From assembly GCF_003207895.1 (NCBI RefSeq), contig NZ_NKUB01000023.1, positions 1 through 39,508 of the forward strand: a DNA stretch of 39,508 bases, written 5' to 3'. The stretch is from Komagataeibacter swingsii. GTDB taxonomy: Bacteria > Pseudomonadota > Alphaproteobacteria > Acetobacterales > Acetobacteraceae. The notes under the pieces are model-generated. The model was not told where the DNA came from and did no database searches. It worked only from the letters and a program-made list of their open reading frames with translations. Numbering within the stretch: position 1 is the stretch's first letter; every line of letters begins with the position of its first letter. A program made the position numbers and the translations under genes. Below, one piece after another: positions 36,166 through 39,508 of the stretch.

Positions 36166-38472
36166 ATGCGTATTCATGCATCCATGGAATCATTCCCAAT
36201 GACGCGGATATCCGTACGCCCCCCACCTGACAGATTTTTTTCCCGCTCCCGCCTGCTGTCGCGCCGGACGACCGTCGTGGTCGGTTCCTACCTGCTGGGT
36301 TTCGCGCCCGGCGCGTTCGCGGCGGACACCGTGGCCTCGCCCCCCGTGCGACATAGCCCCGAAACACAGCATGTCCGGCCCACGCGACCCAAGGGGTCAA
36401 CGGTATCGCCAGATCATGCCGTCCCTTCGCCTACACGGCCAGAGGTCATTTCCGTCTCGCGCCATCGCCTGTCGCCCGCTTCCCGCGCGGAGGCGCGCCT
36501 GGCATCCATTCCCGGCGCGACCAGCGTGATCGACGCGCAGAAAGTGCTGAAGGGCCGCAACTTCACCAATGCGGATGCCCTGTCATTCCAGCCGGGCGTG
36601 TTCGCGCAGTCCTCGGGCGGGGGAGATGGCATACGGCTGTCGATCCGTGGGTCGGGTATCGCCACCGGCACCAATTACTTTCGCTCCGGCCTGCTCATGA
36701 TGTTTGACGGCCTGCCGGTCACGACGCCGGCCGGCACGCCCTATGAACTGTTTGAACCGCTGGGCCTGCGTTATACCGAGGTACTACGCGGGGCGAACGC
36801 GTTCGATTACGGCGGCATGCAACTGGGCGGCGCGCTGAATTACGTGTCCATGACCGGATATGACGCGCAGCGGTACCAGGCCCGTGTCGAAGCCGGCAGT
36901 TTTGGCTACGTCAAGGAACAGCTCAGCTCCGGCGGGGTATTTGGTAAATTCGATTACTATATCAGCGCGACCAATTCCTATCGTGGTGGCTATCAGGACA
37001 ATACCAAGGCGACCAGCTTCGGGCTGAACACCAATTTTGGCTACCGTTTCAATGACCGTGTTTCAACACGGGCCTTCTTCCGGTACCGGCAGACGGTTAA
37101 CGGCTATCCTGGCTACCTGACGCGTGACCAGATCCTGTCCGATCCCAGGCAGGCGCAGTCGCCGTATTATGCATGGGGCGCGCACCGTATCCAGCCGGGC
37201 ACGAAGTATTACGGGTCCATGACCACCATCAGGATTGATGACAAATCAAAGATCGAGGTCGGCGGCAATTATCAGGATGCGCCGATTGATATCCAGAACA
37301 CCGCGTCATCCCAGATCTGGGGCTACAAGACGATTGCGGGCGTGCTGAATTACGACCGGCATGATGTGCTGGCAGGCCACAGGAGCGACACGCAGTTCGG
37401 TATCCTGAGCTATACCGATATCGAGGCCTGGCAGCGCAACCGCATCCGTGTCAGCAGTGTATTTGGTGGCGTGCCGGATGGAACGCTGCTGCGTAATGTA
37501 GAATATGGCGGCACGGAAAACTACTTCCACCTGCGCAACAACACCGAGGTCGCGCATAACCTGTGGCTGACGGCGGCCGGGGCCGTGGCCTTCATCAAGC
37601 GCATGTCGGATGTGACCTATCCCAACCGCAGCGACCTGCACACCACTTCGGTCAATTTCATTCCACGTGGCGGCTTCCGTTACAAACCGGACAGCCATGT
37701 GGAAATATATGGCAATGTCAGCCGCAGCCTGCAGCCGCCTAATGACTGGAACTACAACTATGCCGGTAATTACTATAACGCGGCCAGTTACCCGTTACAG
37801 CATGCCGCGGGCGAGAATTCCACATCCGGCCGCCTGCGCAACCAGACCGCAACCACGTTCGAAATCGGAACCACGGGTCATTATTTCCATAATAAATGGA
37901 GCCTGAGTTACTATCATTCCTCGGTGCATAACGAACTGCTGACGGTGACGACACCGGCATCGCTCGCGGCGGGCACGTCGATTTACGGCAATGCCTCGCC
38001 CACCATGCATCAGGGTGTCGAGGTTTCACTGGAAACGGAACTGCTGAAATGGGCGGGCAATACGCTGTCATTGCGGCAGGCCTATACATATCAGGATTTC
38101 CGTTACAGGCATGATGCCGTTTTTGGCAATAATCACCTGCCCGGAATCCCCGAACATTTCTATCAGGGGGAAGTCCATCTGGATATGCGCAACGGGTTTT
38201 ACGCCAGTTTCAACGCGCAGGTGTCGTCCAGGGTGGGCGCATCCTATGACATGACGTATTTCGCGCCTTCGTACCACATCTATAACGCCAATATCGGTTA
38301 TTCCTGGCCACACAAGCATCGTGAAGTCTTCATAAGCTTCAACAACCTGGCCAATACGCATTACGCGGCCATTGTCGTGCCCGGTTACAAGGCCGCTGGC
38401 AAGCAACTGTCGGTCATGCAGCCGGGTGACGGGTTTGGCGTGTTTGTTGGCGCGTCGATCGGGTTTGACTGA
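36166..38472 (+). CDS. TonB-dependent outer-membrane receptor (paralogue)
   Basis: 768 residues if the first ATG is used; ATG at 36199 (with GGAA upstream) is equally possible. A basic start leads to a signal (TTVVVGSYLLGFAPGAFA), a His/Pro-rich linker, a TonB-box-like PEVISVSRHR, the plug (SIPGATSVIDAQKVLKGRNF, RLSIRGSGIATGTNYF, LRYTEVLRGANAFDYGG) and a barrel ending in GVFVGASIGFD. Long stretches are identical to the 21.9-24.2 kb receptor (for example RYQARVEAGSFGYVKEQLSS), so the two are recent paralogues. It is followed after 31 bases by an NtaA/DszA-type gene, which ties it to the sulfur locus. Its ligand is unknown. Confidence 0.9.
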   Translation: MRIHASMESFPMTRISVRPPPDRFFSRSRLLSRRTTVVVGSYLLGFAPGAFAADTVASPPVRHSPETQHVRPTRPKGSTVSPDHAVPSPTRPEVISVSRHRLSPASRAEARLASIPGATSVIDAQKVLKGRNFTNADALSFQPGVFAQSSGGGDGIRLSIRGSGIATGTNYFRSGLLMMFDGLPVTTPAGTPYELFEPLGLRYTEVLRGANAFDYGGMQLGGALNYVSMTGYDAQRYQARVEAGSFGYVKEQLSSGGVFGKFDYYISATNSYRGGYQDNTKATSFGLNTNFGYRFNDRVSTRAFFRYRQTVNGYPGYLTRDQILSDPRQAQSPYYAWGAHRIQPGTKYYGSMTTIRIDDKSKIEVGGNYQDAPIDIQNTASSQIWGYKTIAGVLNYDRHDVLAGHRSDTQFGILSYTDIEAWQRNRIRVSSVFGGVPDGTLLRNVEYGGTENYFHLRNNTEVAHNLWLTAAGAVAFIKRMSDVTYPNRSDLHTTSVNFIPRGGFRYKPDSHVEIYGNVSRSLQPPNDWNYNYAGNYYNAASYPLQHAAGENSTSGRLRNQTATTFEIGTTGHYFHNKWSLSYYHSSVHNELLTVTTPASLAAGTSIYGNASPTMHQGVEVSLETELLKWAGNTLSLRQAYTYQDFRYRHDAVFGNNHLPGIPEHFYQGEVHLDMRNGFYASFNAQVSSRVGASYDMTYFAPSYHIYNANIGYSWPHKHREVFISFNNLANTHYAAIVVPGYKAAGKQLSVMQPGDGFGVFVGASIGFD

Positions 38473-38503
38473 ATACAGTACAGTTCTGAACGGATATGCC
38501 CAG

Positions 38504-39490
38504 ATGAAAGAAATTCGCCTCAACGCGTTTGACATGAACTGCGTGTCCCATCAGGCCAGCGGCCTGTGGCGGCACCCGCGTGACCGCTCGGACCAGTACC
38601 ATACCCTGCAATACTGGACAGATCTGGCCCGCACGCTGGAACGCGGCCTGTTTGACGCCCTGTTCCTGGCGGATGTGCTGGGTATTTATGATGTGTATGG
38701 CGCATCCCCCGATGCGGCGCTGCGCAATGCGGCACAGGTGCCGGTCAATGATCCCGCCATGCTGGTATCAGCCATGGCGTCTGTCACGCGCAATCTTGGC
38801 TTTGGGCTTACGGCGACCCTGTCTTACGAACACCCGTTTCCCTTTGCGCGGCGCATGTCCACGCTGGATCACCTGACACAGGGACGCATCGGGTGGAATA
38901 TCGTCACGGGTTATCTGGACAGCGCGGCAAAAAGCACGGGAAAGGCGCAGCAGTCATCCCATGATGCGCGCTATGACATAGCGGATGAATACATGCGGGT
39001 CGTCTATGATCTGTGGGAAGGCAGTTGGGAGGATGACGCCGTACGGCGCGACCGTGCCAGCGGGGTGTTTACCGACCCATCGAAGGTTCACCGTATCCGC
39101 CATGACGGGAAATACTTCACGGTGGATGCCATTCACCTGTCCGAACCTTCGCCCCAGCGCACGCCGGTGCTGTTTCAGGCCGGTGCGTCCCGCCGGGGAC
39201 AGCAATTTGCGGGCACGCATGCCGAATGTGTTTTTATTGCCGGACCATCGAAGGAAATCGTCCGCAAAACGGTTGCCAGCATACGGGGGCAGGCCCTGAT
39301 TCAGGGGCGCCGCAGCGATGAACCGCTGATTTTCTCCCTGCTGACCATCGTGACGGCGCCAACACATGAAGAAGCATGGGCAAAGTATGAGGATTACAAG
39401 CAGTATATAATACCAACCATTGTTTGGCCTGACTCACGGGGTACCCATCGGTTTAAAAATGTGATTCATAGGATGCAGACCATTCTCTGA
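38504..39490 (+). pseudogene. Truncated NtaA/DszA-family FMN-dependent monooxygenase
   Basis: The frame encodes 328 residues where the family has about 440-480. Residues 1-301 are good family sequence ([81 protein letters not shown]), close to the enzyme at 29.8 kb. After Tyr301 (position 39406) the match stops and 27 unrelated residues lead to a stop codon. The missing part includes the C-terminal barrel strands, so activity is doubtful. A sudden end of this sort suggests insertion of a mobile element. The start at 38504 has only a weak ribosome-binding site; it lies just after the TonB receptor stop and is probably co-transcribed. Confidence 0.7.
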
Positions 39491-39508
39491 AGGAGGCATT
39501 CTGGATGG
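39407..39508 (+). mobile_element. Possible left end of an insertion sequence
   Basis: From 39407 the sequence no longer continues the monooxygenase. The break follows a TA-rich point (TATATAATACC). Near the window edge AGGAGG (39491-39496) stands 8 bases before an ATG (39505), as if a transposase gene began there. The element type cannot be determined from 102 bases; a different gene beginning here is possible. Confidence 0.4.

Overview
The window is high-GC chromosomal DNA that reads as an acetic acid bacterium (Acetobacteraceae, most likely the Komagataeibacter/Gluconacetobacter group). I infer this from protein style, the lactate and porin gene content and a family of hairpin-rich intergenic repeats. 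No rRNA or tRNA gene is visible, so the assignment is an inference. 

Layout. (1) 1-2.8 kb: the end of an integrated element, with a P4-type tyrosine integrase, one cargo gene, paired operator-like repeats, a cluster of iteron-like GGTTACAY repeats and candidate integrase arm sites. (2) 3.1-11 kb: housekeeping and accessory genes: an aldo/keto reductase, a small unknown protein, a secreted unknown protein, a SulP anion transporter with STAS domain, cardiolipin synthase, a small membrane protein, a lipoprotein and a lone sulfotransferase. (3) 11.5-17.8 kb: a lactate-oxidation operon consisting of an OprB-type porin, respiratory D-lactate dehydrogenase (dld) and lutABC, the last three coupled by ATGA overlaps, closed by a strong hairpin. 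(4) 17.8-21.8 kb: an MFS exporter, a lipoprotein, a papain-like-fold candidate and a long repeat-bearing gap. (5) 21.9-39.5 kb: a large organosulfur-scavenging locus built around an AT-rich divergent promoter region at 28.0-28.5 kb. 

The sulfur locus. Leftward genes are a Tat-exported SsuA-like binding protein, an acyl-CoA-dehydrogenase-fold protein, an SfnB-family oxidoreductase and, after a 396-base gap, a TonB-dependent receptor. Rightward genes are a DszC-like flavin monooxygenase, an NtaA/DszA-family FMN monooxygenase, alkanesulfonate monooxygenase SsuD, a FAD/NAD(P)-binding protein, an MFS importer, a flavin reductase, a second TonB receptor paralogous to the first, and a second NtaA/DszA-family gene cut short near the window edge, probably by an insertion sequence. 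Taken together this looks like a complete route: uptake of an organosulfur compound across the outer membrane by TonB receptors, inner-membrane transfer by the MFS protein (or by an ABC importer whose ATPase and permease are not in this window), C-S bond cleavage by several reduced-flavin monooxygenases, and flavin supplied by the reductase. No regulator of the CysB/Cbl/SfnR type is encoded here, but a perfect dyad straddles the proposed -10 box of the rightward operon and an ATAGTTAA motif recurs at three of its promoter regions. 

A dispersed intergenic repeat with two stem-loops occurs at least five times (about 2.9, 5.4, 10.2, 21.1 and 36.0 kb), always between genes.
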